The notes under the pieces: model-generated | Told to the model about the DNA's origin: nothing | The model's input: only the letters and a program-made list of their open reading frames with translations | The model's database searches: none | In this document: in pieces, positions 1-8,765 of the stretch | How positions within the stretch are numbered: the first letter of the stretch is position 1 | Layout: every line of letters starts with the position of its first letter | Position numbers and translations under genes: made by a program | Assembly: GCA_002412715.1 (NCBI GenBank) | Contig: DHVP01000031.1 | Span: 95,407-159,406, forward strand | Length of the DNA: 64,000 nt | Direction of reading: 5' to 3' | Source: Deltaproteobacteria bacterium UBA5205 | Lineage (GTDB): Bacteria; Desulfobacterota; Syntrophorhabdia; Syntrophorhabdales; Syntrophorhabdaceae

Positions 1-757
1 TGTCGATGAGCAGCAGCACATCGCGCCGCTCGTCGTCCCGGAAATATTCAGCCATCGTGAGTGCGGCGTGACCCACGCGGAAACGGTTGCCGGGGGGCTC
101 GTTCATCTGGCCAAAAACCATGACCATGTTAGACAGCACACCGGCTTTATTCATCTCACGGTGAAGCTCCTCGCCTTCACGACAGCGTTCGCCAATGCCG
201 CAAAACAGACTTACCCCTTCATGGTGACTGATCATGTTGTGGATCAATTCGGTGAGCAGGACGGTTTTGCCGACGCCGGCCCCGCCGAAAAGGCCCGCCT
301 TGCCGCCTCGCTCAAGCGGCACCAGAACATCTATGACCTTGATTCCCGTCTCAAAGATCTCGGATTTCGTGGAACGCCGGGCTAGTGTCGGCGGGTCTCG
401 ATGAACTGTCCGCCACTCAACGTCGGTCGGCGGCGCCTGGCGGTCGATGGTGTTCCCGAACACGTCGAACATTCGCGAGAGGATTCCCTTTCCAACGGGT
501 GCTTTTAGGGGCTCGCCCGCATCCTCAACCAACACACCGCGAGAGAGACCCTGGGTGGGGGTCATTGCGACTCCACGCACGGTATGCGTGTCCAGTTGAG
601 CCAAAACCTCGATGGCAATTTTCCCCTCGTTCGTGTGCAACAACGAGTAGATGGACGGCAAATGTCCATCGAATCTTACATCTACGACGCTGCCACGGAC
701 TGAGACTACCACGCCGATGTTAAAAGGACCGGTTTTGCTCTTCGCGTTTACTGTCAC
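1..757 (-). CDS. atpD: F1-type ATP synthase beta subunit, N-terminal part (probable N-ATPase type)
   Basis: This is the catalytic beta subunit of an F1Fo ATPase; the gene runs off the left edge, so only about 252 N-terminal residues are visible. The Walker A loop GGAGVGKT is present and is followed by a beta-subunit segment containing MNEPPGNRFRVGHAALTMAE. The GTG start at 757 is the first start after an in-frame stop and leads into the beta-barrel domain. The wording FRVGHAALTMAEYFRDD followed by DVLLLID resembles the alternate Na+-type (N-ATPase) beta subunits more than the housekeeping enzyme, and no atpA or atpG lies upstream. A beta gene leading its operon fits the N-ATPase order (atpD first). 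Being an F1 beta subunit is near certain; the N-ATPase subtype is an inference. Confidence 0.85.
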   Translation of the reverse strand, partial: MTVNAKSKTGPFNIGVVVSVRGSVVDVRFDGHLPSIYSLLHTNEGKIAIEVLAQLDTHTVRGVAMTPTQGLSRGVLVEDAGEPLKAPVGKGILSRMFDVFGNTIDRQAPPTDVEWRTVHRDPPTLARRSTKSEIFETGIKVIDVLVPLERGGKAGLFGGAGVGKTVLLTELIHNMISHHEGVSLFCGIGERCREGEELHREMNKAGVLSNMVMVFGQMNEPPGNRFRVGHAALTMAEYFRDDERRDVLLLID

Positions 758-882
758 TGATCAATCACCGCTGTCATAGGATTCGAGCAACCTGCAGAGG
801 AACTGCAGCGCCGGCGTGCCGGGGCATGGACTCGCACCGTACAGTCCGAGACCGGGCACATCCGGTGCCGTATTCTCGCCCC

Positions 883-1476
883 TCATTTCTCTCCTACCTT
901 CTTTCTCAGGGTCTCAAGGAGTGTGTCGGGCGGGTTGTTGGCGAGAATCTCCCGGAACTGGGTACGGTAGTTGCTGACCAGGCTCACTCCTTCGATGACC
1001 ACATCGTATACCTTCCAGCCATTTCCCCTCTTGATGACCCTGTAATAGATCGGAGTTTCGCCGCCTTTCGATACGACTGTGCTTTGCACCTCTACTGTAG
1101 TTTTGGAAAGAGGAATCTCCTTGAAGAAGCTTACCCGCTCGTTTGTGTAAGCCGTGATCTTATCGACATAAGCATCTTTGAGGATTGTTTTGAAAAGCCT
1201 GACAAATTCCTTTCGCTGCTCCGTGGTAAACTTGTTCCAGTTCAGGCCCAGGGTCCGTTTGGATAGTTCCACGTAATCGAAAAGCTTTTCAGCGGCAGCC
1301 TCGATCCTCAGTTGCTTTACCTTTATGCCTGTCTTTCCTTTGAGCTTTGGGTCACGAAGCACATCGAGGACGCCGTTCACATTTGTCTTAACGGTGTCGA
1401 GGGGGGCGTCTGCAAGAGCATGCAGGGGGAGCATTAACACTAACAGAAGCACGAGTACATCAAACCATTTCTTCAC
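883..1476 (-). CDS. mlaC: MlaC/Ttg2-family periplasmic phospholipid-binding protein
   Basis: Predicted 197-residue periplasmic protein of the MlaC (Tol_Tol_Ttg2) family, which carries phospholipids between the outer membrane and the MlaFED ABC transporter. A hydrophobic signal peptide (about residues 2-20, ending ALADA) is followed by the helical and beta layout of MlaC, including a YRVIKRGNGWKVYDVVIEG-type segment typical of the family. The GTG start at 1476 is preferred because a strong GGAGG lies six bases upstream; a longer reading frame has no ribosome site. It lies about 110 bp downstream of an mlaD remnant on the same strand. No intact mlaE or mlaF is present, so its partner transporter must be encoded elsewhere or be lost. 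Confidence 0.85.
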   Translation of the reverse strand: MKKWFDVLVLLLVLMLPLHALADAPLDTVKTNVNGVLDVLRDPKLKGKTGIKVKQLRIEAAAEKLFDYVELSKRTLGLNWNKFTTEQRKEFVRLFKTILKDAYVDKITAYTNERVSFFKEIPLSKTTVEVQSTVVSKGGETPIYYRVIKRGNGWKVYDVVIEGVSLVSNYRTQFREILANNPPDTLLETLRKKVGEK

Positions 1477-1584
1477 GGTATCCTCCGTGGTCACACGGTC
1501 TATTACCGGAGCCCACGGTACCACTTCCAGCAAGACAGCCGTGGGGTCCCCTATTTCCCTCTGTGTCGAGGGCGGGCGTGGAAC

Positions 1585-1833
1585 TTACTTTGACGGGGCC
1601 TCGTCGGGCCCTGTTTTCACGTAGCGGAAGGCATACTTACCGATGATCAGATCTTCGATGTCCGCCGGTACAGAGGTCCGTGTGATGATCTCCCCTGGTT
1701 TCAGGCCCACCCCCGACCCTCCCGGATCGATCTTCACATACTTGTCACCAATGAGCCCGGATGTCTTTATCGACGCCTGTGCATCATCGTAGACCGCTGT
1801 CCCCTTGTTTATTTTCATTCCAACGACCCCCAT
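1585..1833 (-). pseudogene. mlaD: mlaD (MCE-domain) remnant lacking its N-terminal half
   Basis: Eighty-two codons matching the C-terminal half of MlaD: the segment AVYDDAQASIKTSGLIGDKY, then a VKIDPGGSG turn and an LKPGEIIT motif are characteristic of Proteobacterial MlaD. Full MlaD proteins begin with a transmembrane helix and the first half of the MCE beta barrel (about 70-80 residues); these are missing. In the same frame a TGA lies five codons before the first ATG, and none of the upstream 300 bases in any minus-strand frame reads like the missing part. The neighbour mlaC is intact. It could be a short expressed protein, but without membrane anchor and half a barrel a normal function is unlikely. 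Confidence 0.7.
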
Positions 1834-2133
1834 CTGCCTGCGGAATCACCAAGCAGGCTCAGAGTCGCTGCGCCAATAGACGAAAGCAATTGTACTGTTA
1901 GACTTCGAGATGTATATCTGCACAAGAGGGCCACCTGTCTTAAAATACAACAGTCAGATCTTCCTGTCTGTCGCTGATCTGACAATTGCCCCGTAGCGCT
2001 TTTTATAGGGGAGCATGTCATCATTTCTGCTACAAATCGGTGGATTCGGGTTCGCGGCCACGTCCCTGCTGTCCCGTTTTCCCGACAGCGCACCTCCATT
2101 CACGGCAATCGACCCCCTGTTTCCCCGATTTTG
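1834..2133. other. Intergenic gap, no convincing gene
   Basis: About 300 bases between the mlaD remnant and the protease promoter. No frame reads like a known protein. It holds one inverted repeat (1953-1983) and may be what remains after deletion of the upstream mla genes. Confidence 0.5.
1953..1983. repeat. 8-bp inverted repeat with 15-nt loop
   Basis: GTCAGATC at 1953-1960 is perfectly complementary to GATCTGAC at 1976-1983. There is no proper T-run on either side, so it is not a clear terminator; it may be an operator or a chance hairpin. Confidence 0.35.
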
Positions 2134-2161
2134 TTGACAAACGCACTCAATCGTTTATTAT
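2134..2161 (+). promoter_or_regulatory. Sigma-70 type promoter for the membrane protease
   Basis: TTGACA at 2134-2139 and TATTAT at 2156-2161 are separated by 16 bases. Transcription would begin near 2168, only about 14 bases before the ATG at 2182. Confidence 0.6.
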
Positions 2162-2181
2162 ATTTCATCGGCGCAAATCTC

Positions 2182-3546
2182 ATGGATGCAACTACAAAGC
2201 GTTCCTTTGACTTCCTTGGACTGAATGAACGATCGACCTTCGAAGATGCCGAGAGGGCCTACCGTCTTCTCGTAGCCCGGAAGTCTTCCTGGAATGATGT
2301 CAAGGAGATCAATTGGGCCTACGAGTCGGTCAAAAGATATTTCCTGGCAAGCTCCAGTGTGCCTGCGAGAGACGATGCCCCGGCTTTTGTGGCCCGCACA
2401 CCGAAAAGGACTTCCCAACGAAGAACGATCTTCCTTCTGGGCATCCCTTTTCTGGTCATTCTGCTGACTGTCGCGTTCTTTTTCGGCTTCAGCCGTTTCA
2501 ATCCCTTTGGGTCCACAAAGGCCAACGACCTGTCAGCCATCATACGGGCCGTAAAACCGGCCATCGTGACGATCATTACCGATGACAGGCCCCGGGGCTC
2601 AGGGTTTCTGATCAGCAAGGATGGTTACATCGTCACGAACGCCCACGTAATGCGCGAAAAGACAGGAAAGGCCTCACTTTCGGACGGGTCTGTCCTCGAT
2701 GTCGACCTTGTCCTTCTCGACCCTGACCGGGATTTCGCCTTGTTGAAGACGAGGGAATCGAGGGAATATCCCTATCTGGCTATCGGTGACAGTTCAAAAG
2801 CCTCCGAGGGAGAAACGGTTATAGCCGCCGGCACCCCTCTTTCCTTTGAAACAACATTCACCAGGGGGATCATCAGCTCCTCCAGGCGATCGTTCCCTGC
2901 CTACAAGGCGTCATTTATACAGACAGATGCGGCCTTAAGCCCCGGCAACAGCGGGGGACCGCTTATTAACCTGGCGGGCGACGCCATCGGAATCAACACC
3001 CTGAAGATTTCCGGTTTGAACGTGGAAGGAATGGGCTTTGCCGTGTCCATAAACGATGTAAAGCAGCACATTGTGTCCAGGCAGCATATGAGCGACTCTG
3101 ACCTTACAAGGGAACTAGCCCGCACCGAGAAGAAAATCGAGGAAATGAACCAGTGGCGGAATGAGACCTCCGGAGGGGATGAAAAACGCCTCAAAGACAG
3201 GATCGTTGAAGAACAGTGGGAACGTGAGAGAAGACGAAGGGAATTAGCAGACCGTGTCAATGAGGCCAACAGGGATCTCATGGAGCAGAAGGAAAAAGAG
3301 GAAAGACGGCTTCGTGAAGAGGCCGACCAGTACAGAAAACAAATGCGCGAACAGGCGGAAGGCAACCGAAAGGCCCTCTCCGAATGCCTGCAGAAGGCAA
3401 ATTATCACTACCAGTCAGCGTGGAACGACGCCTGTAAATCGATCAATCTGGGTACGCAGTGCAGACTTCCTTCCTCCACCGCAAACATACTCGAACAACG
3501 CCTCATGCAGTCCCGCAATGAATGCTTCAGATTGTACCCTCAGTAG
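2182..3546 (+). CDS. Membrane-anchored trypsin-like serine protease with J-like N-terminus and coiled-coil tail
   Basis: A 454-residue S1C-like serine protease. Residues 1-60 resemble a degenerate J-domain-like helical module (FLGLNERSTFEDAERAYRLL). A transmembrane helix lies around residues 84-105. The protease domain follows with all three catalytic residues: His in TNAHV, Asp in DRDFALL and Ser in SPGNSGGPL. After the domain come about 90 charged residues predicted as coiled coil, then a Cys-containing tail. No PDZ domain is seen, unlike DegP. The ATG at 2182 was chosen because a consensus promoter ends at 2161, inside any longer reading frame; there is no Shine-Dalgarno site. The topology suggests the protease acts in the periplasm, with the J-like module in the cytoplasm. 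Confidence 0.8.
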   Translation: MDATTKRSFDFLGLNERSTFEDAERAYRLLVARKSSWNDVKEINWAYESVKRYFLASSSVPARDDAPAFVARTPKRTSQRRTIFLLGIPFLVILLTVAFFFGFSRFNPFGSTKANDLSAIIRAVKPAIVTIITDDRPRGSGFLISKDGYIVTNAHVMREKTGKASLSDGSVLDVDLVLLDPDRDFALLKTRESREYPYLAIGDSSKASEGETVIAAGTPLSFETTFTRGIISSSRRSFPAYKASFIQTDAALSPGNSGGPLINLAGDAIGINTLKISGLNVEGMGFAVSINDVKQHIVSRQHMSDSDLTRELARTEKKIEEMNQWRNETSGGDEKRLKDRIVEEQWERERRRRELADRVNEANRDLMEQKEKEERRLREEADQYRKQMREQAEGNRKALSECLQKANYHYQSAWNDACKSINLGTQCRLPSSTANILEQRLMQSRNECFRLYPQ

Positions 3547-3693
3547 GAGACATCACCTCGGGCCCTTTGCCCCCGTTGCGTCCAGGCGTCCTGGTGTAGT
3601 CATCCTGGGGCGGCGGCGAATGGACGTCATGGCACCGACCGGAATGTCTGCAACGGGCAGAAGATAATGGTCGCAAGGGGACCGCCCCGCGCA

Positions 3694-3984
3694 TCATCTA
3701 TTGAATTGTCGGCCCGACAGATCCTTACAGACCGCCTCCCCATTGCTGTCAGTCCAACAGGCCCAACACTGATTATTGCAGTCCCAGTAGGTGGTATTAC
3801 AGAGACCGACCGCGTTTCTTGCGGGATTGAATACGGCAATGGTCCCGATTTCCTCATACTGATCGTGAGTGCCAAGGTAGCAGCTCACCGCAACGTCCTC
3901 ATCGTCTCTGCCAAAGGTAAGACTTGCAGAAAGAACAACTATAAGAATGGCGGCAAGGAATGTAAATTTGAGTATCCTTGTCAT
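3694..3984 (-). CDS. Small secreted Cys-rich protein, function unknown
   Basis: A 96-residue protein that I do not recognise. It begins with a clear signal peptide (about residues 1-26, ending LTFG), and the mature part has five to six Cys, clustered in CNTTYWDCNNQCWACW, and several aromatic residues, suggesting disulfides or metal binding in the periplasm. The ATG at 3984 is preceded by AGGAGG ten bases upstream. It stands alone between the protease (convergent) and the outer-membrane pseudogene. Confidence 0.65.
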   Translation of the reverse strand: MTRILKFTFLAAILIVVLSASLTFGRDDEDVAVSCYLGTHDQYEEIGTIAVFNPARNAVGLCNTTYWDCNNQCWACWTDSNGEAVCKDLSGRQFNR

Positions 3985-4087
3985 GTGGCACACTCCTCCT
4001 TTGTAATGTTCGGCCCCCGGTCACGGATATTTTCACCGGATATTTCCGGATCTTCACTGGTTTCCCTCTCCTGTGGCACAGTTTTCC

Positions 4088-4745
4088 TCATTTCGGGAAC
4101 AGGAACTGGACCTGGAAGCGAAGCGTCCAGTCGGGCCCCGCTGCCGGTTTCGCTACGTTGTAGAAAGCGGCAGCCTGAACATTAAGGGGCCGCTTGCCGA
4201 TCCTGAGTATTTTTCCACCACCACCGCCGAGCGGGATGGTCCACGCATCACCTGCCGTGTCTGCCCTCCAGTTTGCCGTGATTATCGGCGATGAACTGAT
4301 ATACCAACCATGGGGCAGATTATAATTGATAAATGGCTGCGCGAGGAACTGGTTCACGCTCTCCCTGCCGCTCTCCCCCGTGAAGGACCACAGGTTGTTT
4401 GCCAGGGCACCCACAACCCACGGCCCTGTCATGTAAAGGCCTACAAGCTGTGGGCCCCGCGGACCATTTCCTGCTCCCCAGCTGGTTGCCCGTCGCCGTG
4501 GGGAATTGCAGGATCGGGCCCGCTCCCCAGATGAACTTTCCAGGTGGGGTTCTGGCTCTTCCTTGCAAGGTCTGGTCTGATTCTTTCTTCTCCCACTTTA
4601 CCTTCTGGTCACCGATCTGTGTGGGAGATCCCGTCGCCTGCTGGGCAGTGATCGTCCCTTGAGGATACAGAAGGTTCACCCCCAGTGTCACGGCCATTAT
4701 GATCACGATTAAAGTCAATGACGACCCTTGTTGTCTATGATCCAT
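4088..4745 (-). pseudogene. Frameshifted and shortened outer-membrane beta-barrel (MetA/phenol-type transporter family)
   Basis: Two overlapping frames together encode one protein. The first (from 4745) has a signal-peptide-like start and then jumps to PGKFIWGAGPILQFPTAT. At about 4441-4451 the reading must shift by one base into the frame that continues GLYMTGPWVVGALANNLWSF and ends in the barrel-like LRFQVQFLFPK. This order of motifs is typical of a family of about 280-350-residue outer-membrane proteins near aromatic or sulfatase genes. Relative to the family, roughly 150 residues between the signal peptide and PGKFIWG are missing, so there is an internal deletion as well as the frameshift. 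A sequencing error could explain the frameshift but not the deletion. Confidence 0.65.
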
Positions 4746-4790
4746 AGCATTTCCTTCATCCCCTGTAACTACTTCCCGGGAAGGATGCTG

Positions 4791-5351
4791 TCATTTATTG
4801 ACCTTTGTGATCTTAGTCCCCTGGAGGCCGAGGCCTGCCATGAGCCCTCTCTGGTCGAAGAAAAAGGCATAAACGTCGGACTTCGCCGTGGTAGTCGACA
4901 CACCGCCTGCCGCTCCCACATCCACGATGACGATGCTCGGCCCCGTGCCCAGTTCCCAGCCATCACTTTTGTTGAGATATTCCAGAGCGGAGTCTGTCAT
5001 AAAGAACAGGGCATAGCCGTATTTTTGCACCCCTGCCTGCAAGCCGTATGAGACAGAAACAGTGTTGTAGTAACCGGTAGTTTTTCCGCCCTTCATAAGG
5101 GCGCCCTCGCCGAACTGGCCGCCCACAATGAAGCCGCCCTTGGTGATTGACGGGAAGACAAGGATTGCCGTTGCCTTTTCACCCAGTGATTTAGCGGAAG
5201 GCGATTTAGCGTACAACTTCTGAAGGGCCGCCTTTGCGTCGCGGTTTAGCTCTGCCGCTGATGCCGCCTGTGAAGAACGAGCGGCGACGAACGTGAGAGC
5301 AAGAAGCACAACTACACAAAAACCTGTCAGGAAATACTTATGTCCCATCAT
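4791..5351 (-). CDS. SYLF/YSC84-domain lipid-binding protein
   Basis: A 186-residue exported protein (signal peptide to about residue 30, ending SSQA). The mature part has the SYLF/YSC84 pattern: SAKSLGEKATAILVFPSI, GGFIVGGQFGEG, TVSVSYGLQAG, then ALEYLNKSDGWELGTGPS and a SDVYAFFF segment. SYLF domains bind phosphoinositides in eukaryotes; the bacterial secreted forms have no settled role but are envelope associated. Its ATG overlaps the upstream gene's stop by four bases (ATGA) with AGGAGG upstream, so the two are translationally coupled. Confidence 0.85.
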   Translation of the reverse strand: MMGHKYFLTGFCVVVLLALTFVAARSSQAASAAELNRDAKAALQKLYAKSPSAKSLGEKATAILVFPSITKGGFIVGGQFGEGALMKGGKTTGYYNTVSVSYGLQAGVQKYGYALFFMTDSALEYLNKSDGWELGTGPSIVIVDVGAAGGVSTTTAKSDVYAFFFDQRGLMAGLGLQGTKITKVNK

Positions 5352-5851
5352 GGCACCCTCCTTTTTTCCGACGGCTCATTGGTCGTCACGAGGGGTATCC
5401 TCCCGGCAAGTTCGTAGTTGACCGCTGCGCCGATCTTGTTCTCGATCTGGTAATACCGCAACACCTTTACCTCAGACAGGACCTTTCGGAACCTGGGAAG
5501 ATATGCAGTGCGAAGTTTTAGCTGAAGTCCCTCGATCGCCAGATATTCATCAAGAAGCCTCCTGGCCGTGTTGTAGTCCATTTTTGCGTTGGCATCGGAA
5601 TAGTCCTTGATCAATTTCACCAAATGGGCCCGAAGAAGGAACAGTTCATTCTGATACTGTTCATAGACCGGCCAAAAGGCTTTCGCCTCGCCCTCGGTAA
5701 GCTGCATGTTCTGAGCGACCAGGAGCTTCTTGTCCGCCCTCGCTGCTTCAAGGACGATCTGCATGTTGTCAGCGGGCCTGTTCTGCGCCGCAAGCGGTAA
5801 AGCGACCGCCACCACAGCCACACACATTAGGATTCTCTTCAAAATTCTCAT
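5348..5851 (-). CDS. Periplasmic helical protein, function unknown
   Basis: A 167-residue exported protein; the signal peptide ends near ALPLAAQ. The mature part is almost all helical and charged (EGEAKAFWPVYEQYQNEL, then RRLLDEYLAIEGLQLKLRTA) and recalls the LTXXQ/Spy-like periplasmic proteins, although no diagnostic motif is present. It lies 45 bp downstream of the sulfatase gene and overlaps the SYLF gene by four bases, so the three probably form one transcript. Function not assigned. Confidence 0.7.
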   Translation of the reverse strand: MRILKRILMCVAVVAVALPLAAQNRPADNMQIVLEAARADKKLLVAQNMQLTEGEAKAFWPVYEQYQNELFLLRAHLVKLIKDYSDANAKMDYNTARRLLDEYLAIEGLQLKLRTAYLPRFRKVLSEVKVLRYYQIENKIGAAVNYELAGRIPLVTTNEPSEKRRVP

Positions 5852-5895
5852 TTTTCCCCCTTGCCCGGGCCGCCCGGGCCCTATACGGCCTGTTT

Positions 5896-8271
5896 TTATT
5901 GCCGCGCCAAGGCAAGCCGGATGGCATCCTCGGGGTTGACCATATGATCCGCGGCCTCCGCGCCTTCGGCGATTGCGAGTTGAACCCCCTTGACCGTGCC
6001 GTTGAAGTGGTTGTCCCGGGCACCGTAATCCGGGGAGACCGGGGCGCCGCTGTCCTCGCCCACGTCGCAGCCGTCGTCGGCCGAAAAGACGGTGGCCAGG
6101 GTCGCATCAATGTCCCCCTCGCCGACCTTCTTGCCGTCGGTGTACAGGGTCACCTTGCCGCCCTTGCCCATGCCACCGCCGGCGTAGGCGAACTCCATGC
6201 GCACCTGGTGCTGCCCTGCGGGCAGCTGGCTGGCGGCCTCAACAAAAAAATGTTTAAAGCCACCCCAGTTGTAGCAGTACTTGAGCTTGCCGCCAATGGC
6301 GTAGAGGCTCCAGCCGCCGATGTTCGCGCCCTGGGAGATGATCACGCCCTCGGCGCCCCCGTCCGGCACTACAATCTCCGCCGTGATGGAGTGGGACTTA
6401 TTCTTGAGGTTCAGGACGCAGTTCTCCAGAAGGCGCCCCATGCCGCCGAAGACAAGCTGGGTCTTGCCCTTGATCAGCACCGGCCGGCCCGCGGTATCCG
6501 GGTTCATCTTCTCTATCAACCGGTCGTCGATAGGCAGCACCTTGTAGCGCGTCGCCTCGATGAGCCACAGGCGCTGCAGTTCGTGGAGCTTCTGTGGGTT
6601 CTCCCTGCTGAGGTCCTTCGTCTGGCTCCAGTCCACATTCGTGTCGTAGAGTTCCCAGATGTCGTCGTCTAAGGGCGGTACCTTTGAGGTGACGTCGGCC
6701 CAGGGCGTACGGTGTTTCGTTACCGCGGTCCAGCCCTTGTGATAGATGCCACGATTGCCGAACATCTCGAAGTACTGAGTTTCGTGCCGCTCGACAGCGC
6801 TGGCGCCATTGAAGGAGTAGAGCATGCTGACCCCCTCGATCGGGTCCTGCGGGATACCGTTCACCGAGACCGGCTCCGGGAGGCCCGCCGCCTCGAGAAC
6901 CGTCGGCGCGACGTCGATGATGTGGGAGAACTGGGAGCGGATCTCGCCTTTGGCCTGGATTCCCTTCGGCCAGTGCACAATGGTTCCGTTGCGCGTACCG
7001 CCCCAGTGCGAAGCAACCTGTTTCGTCCACTGGTAAGGCGTGTTCATCGCGTGCGCCCAGCCCACCGCGTAGTGGTTGTACGAATCGGGCCCTCCGAGCT
7101 TATCGATCCGCTCCATCAGGTACTCGGGCGTCTCGAGCGACTGCAGCATGTTAAAGTAGCTCATCTCATTGTAGCAACCGTTGATGGACCCCTCGGCAGA
7201 GGCTCCATTGTCACCGATGATGTAGTAGACTAGCGTGTCCTCCAGGATTCCGAGTTTTTCCAGTCCATCCACTAATCGGCCCACGTGGTGGTCAGTGTAC
7301 TCCAGGAAGCCCGCGTACACCTCCATCTGCCGCCGGAGCACCGGCTTGAACGCCTCCGGCATCTCGTCCCACGCGGGGATCTCGCCGTGCCGCGCGGTGA
7401 GCTGGCAGTCGGCAGGGATGACGCCGAGCTTCTTCTGTCGGGCGATAGTCTCTTCGCGCAGCTTGTCCCAGCCTCCATCGAACTTGCCTTTGTACCTGTC
7501 CGCCCACTCCTTCGGCACGTGGTGCGGGGCGTGGGTGGCACCGGGCGCGAAATAGATTAAGAACGGCTTGTCGGACGCCAGCGCCTTCTGCTGGGACACC
7601 CAGGCCATGGCCTTGTCGGCCAGGTCCTCCATCAGGTGGTAGCCCTCATCCGGGGTCTTCTTCGGCTCGACCGGCGTGGTCCCCTCGTACAGGGTCGGGT
7701 AATACTGGTTCGCCTCACCGCCGATAAAGCCGTAGAAGTACTCAAAACCGCCTCCGCCCGTGGGCCAGGCGTCGAAGGGTCCGGCAGGGTTCGCCTCCCA
7801 GACCGGCACCTCGTGGCATTTGCCGAACTGCGCCGTGCTGTAGCCGTTGAGTTTCAGGGTCCGCGCCAGCGGCGACATGGAGTTGGGCAGCACCGAGCTA
7901 TAGCCCGGCGCGCCGGTGGCGATCTCGGTGATGCCGCCCATCCCCGCCGAGTGATGGTTGCGTCCGGTCAGCAAGGCCTGGCGGCTGGGCGAGCACAGAG
8001 CGGTGGTGTGGAAGCGGTTGTACTTCAGGCCGCCCGCCGCCAGCTTCTCGGCGGTCGGCGTCTGGCAGGGACCGCCGAAGGCGCTGGAAGCGCCAAAGCC
8101 CACATCGTCGAGGAGGACGACGAGGACGTTGGGTGCGCCCTCGGGCGGGCGAAGCTGCTCAATCGGCGCGAACTTGCTGTCCGGGTCCTTCGCGTCGTAG
8201 GCAATGAACCGGGGCCGCTGCGTGTTAGGCATCGGAAGATGGGAACGGTGTTTTTTGTCTTGTGTACTCAT
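5896..8271 (-). CDS. atsA: Cys-type arylsulfatase
   Basis: A 791-residue sulfatase of the alkaline phosphatase superfamily, hydrolysing organic sulfate esters. The N-terminal metal motif LLDDVGFG (about 53-60) and the signature CSPSRQALLTGRNHHSAG (Cys at about 93) are intact. In a C-x-P-S-R sulfatase this Cys is converted to formylglycine, and the anaerobic maturase gene is 2.2 kb away on the same strand. The C-terminal 180 residues include a beta-sandwich-like region. The ATG at 8271 has AGGAGG six bases before it; an upstream in-frame ATG lacks one. No signal peptide is evident, so it may be cytoplasmic. The gene appears noticeably more GC-rich than most of the window, which would fit acquisition by transfer. 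Confidence 0.93.
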   Translation of the reverse strand: MSTQDKKHRSHLPMPNTQRPRFIAYDAKDPDSKFAPIEQLRPPEGAPNVLVVLLDDVGFGASSAFGGPCQTPTAEKLAAGGLKYNRFHTTALCSPSRQALLTGRNHHSAGMGGITEIATGAPGYSSVLPNSMSPLARTLKLNGYSTAQFGKCHEVPVWEANPAGPFDAWPTGGGGFEYFYGFIGGEANQYYPTLYEGTTPVEPKKTPDEGYHLMEDLADKAMAWVSQQKALASDKPFLIYFAPGATHAPHHVPKEWADRYKGKFDGGWDKLREETIARQKKLGVIPADCQLTARHGEIPAWDEMPEAFKPVLRRQMEVYAGFLEYTDHHVGRLVDGLEKLGILEDTLVYYIIGDNGASAEGSINGCYNEMSYFNMLQSLETPEYLMERIDKLGGPDSYNHYAVGWAHAMNTPYQWTKQVASHWGGTRNGTIVHWPKGIQAKGEIRSQFSHIIDVAPTVLEAAGLPEPVSVNGIPQDPIEGVSMLYSFNGASAVERHETQYFEMFGNRGIYHKGWTAVTKHRTPWADVTSKVPPLDDDIWELYDTNVDWSQTKDLSRENPQKLHELQRLWLIEATRYKVLPIDDRLIEKMNPDTAGRPVLIKGKTQLVFGGMGRLLENCVLNLKNKSHSITAEIVVPDGGAEGVIISQGANIGGWSLYAIGGKLKYCYNWGGFKHFFVEAASQLPAGQHQVRMEFAYAGGGMGKGGKVTLYTDGKKVGEGDIDATLATVFSADDGCDVGEDSGAPVSPDYGARDNHFNGTVKGVQLAIAEGAEAADHMVNPEDAIRLALARQ

Positions 8272-8306
8272 GTTGCTCCTCCTTTTGATGTTCATACAGT
8301 AAAAGT

Positions 8307-8684
8307 TTATTTATGCCGGGCAGCCCGATTCACCAGGCCCCGGATCAGAAGATAGGGCATGATGGCAAGGACGATGGCCACGATGAAGGCTTCGAGAGGG
8401 TAGAACCAGTGAAGCTCGATGATCTGATAGATCGCGTCAATGATGATGGCAAGGACGAATATGCGGCCAACGGACTTCCATCCATCTTGCAGCATTTCTT
8501 TTCTGTTCCGCGAGTCCGTGAAGATGGCCCAGAAATAGGCGGGCCGCCCTTCTTTTGAATCCTTCAGCCCGGACCGCACGGCGAAGATAATGGCCATCAG
8601 GGGCTGAAGGATGAGCCGGAACTTCATCGGCCCGCTCACCCGATCGAGGAGGTTGTCAACTATGCGGATCAGCCACTCTTCCAC
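8307..8684 (-). CDS. Small membrane protein, unknown
   Basis: A 125-residue protein with two hydrophobic segments near the C-terminus (about 75-92 and 96-115: ILAIIIDAIYQIIEL-like and FIVAIVLAIMPYLLIRGL) and a weaker one near 25-37. It starts at GTG with AAGGAGG seven bases upstream. It resembles small integral membrane proteins often found near sulfatase genes, but I cannot name the family. It lies directly upstream of the arylsulfatase in the same direction. Confidence 0.65.
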   Translation of the reverse strand: MEEWLIRIVDNLLDRVSGPMKFRLILQPLMAIIFAVRSGLKDSKEGRPAYFWAIFTDSRNRKEMLQDGWKSVGRIFVLAIIIDAIYQIIELHWFYPLEAFIVAIVLAIMPYLLIRGLVNRAARHK

Positions 8685-8765
8685 AATTCGGCCTCCTTCT
8701 CCATGTTATTCTCTCCGTCAATTACCGGCTTGGCGGGAAATGAAAAAAACCTCATGCCGCGCCGA

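Noticed and set aside
1834..1850. In-frame TGA upstream of mlaD as a selenocysteine codon
   Set aside because: The codons before it do not read like MlaD and no SECIS-like hairpin was seen right after it.
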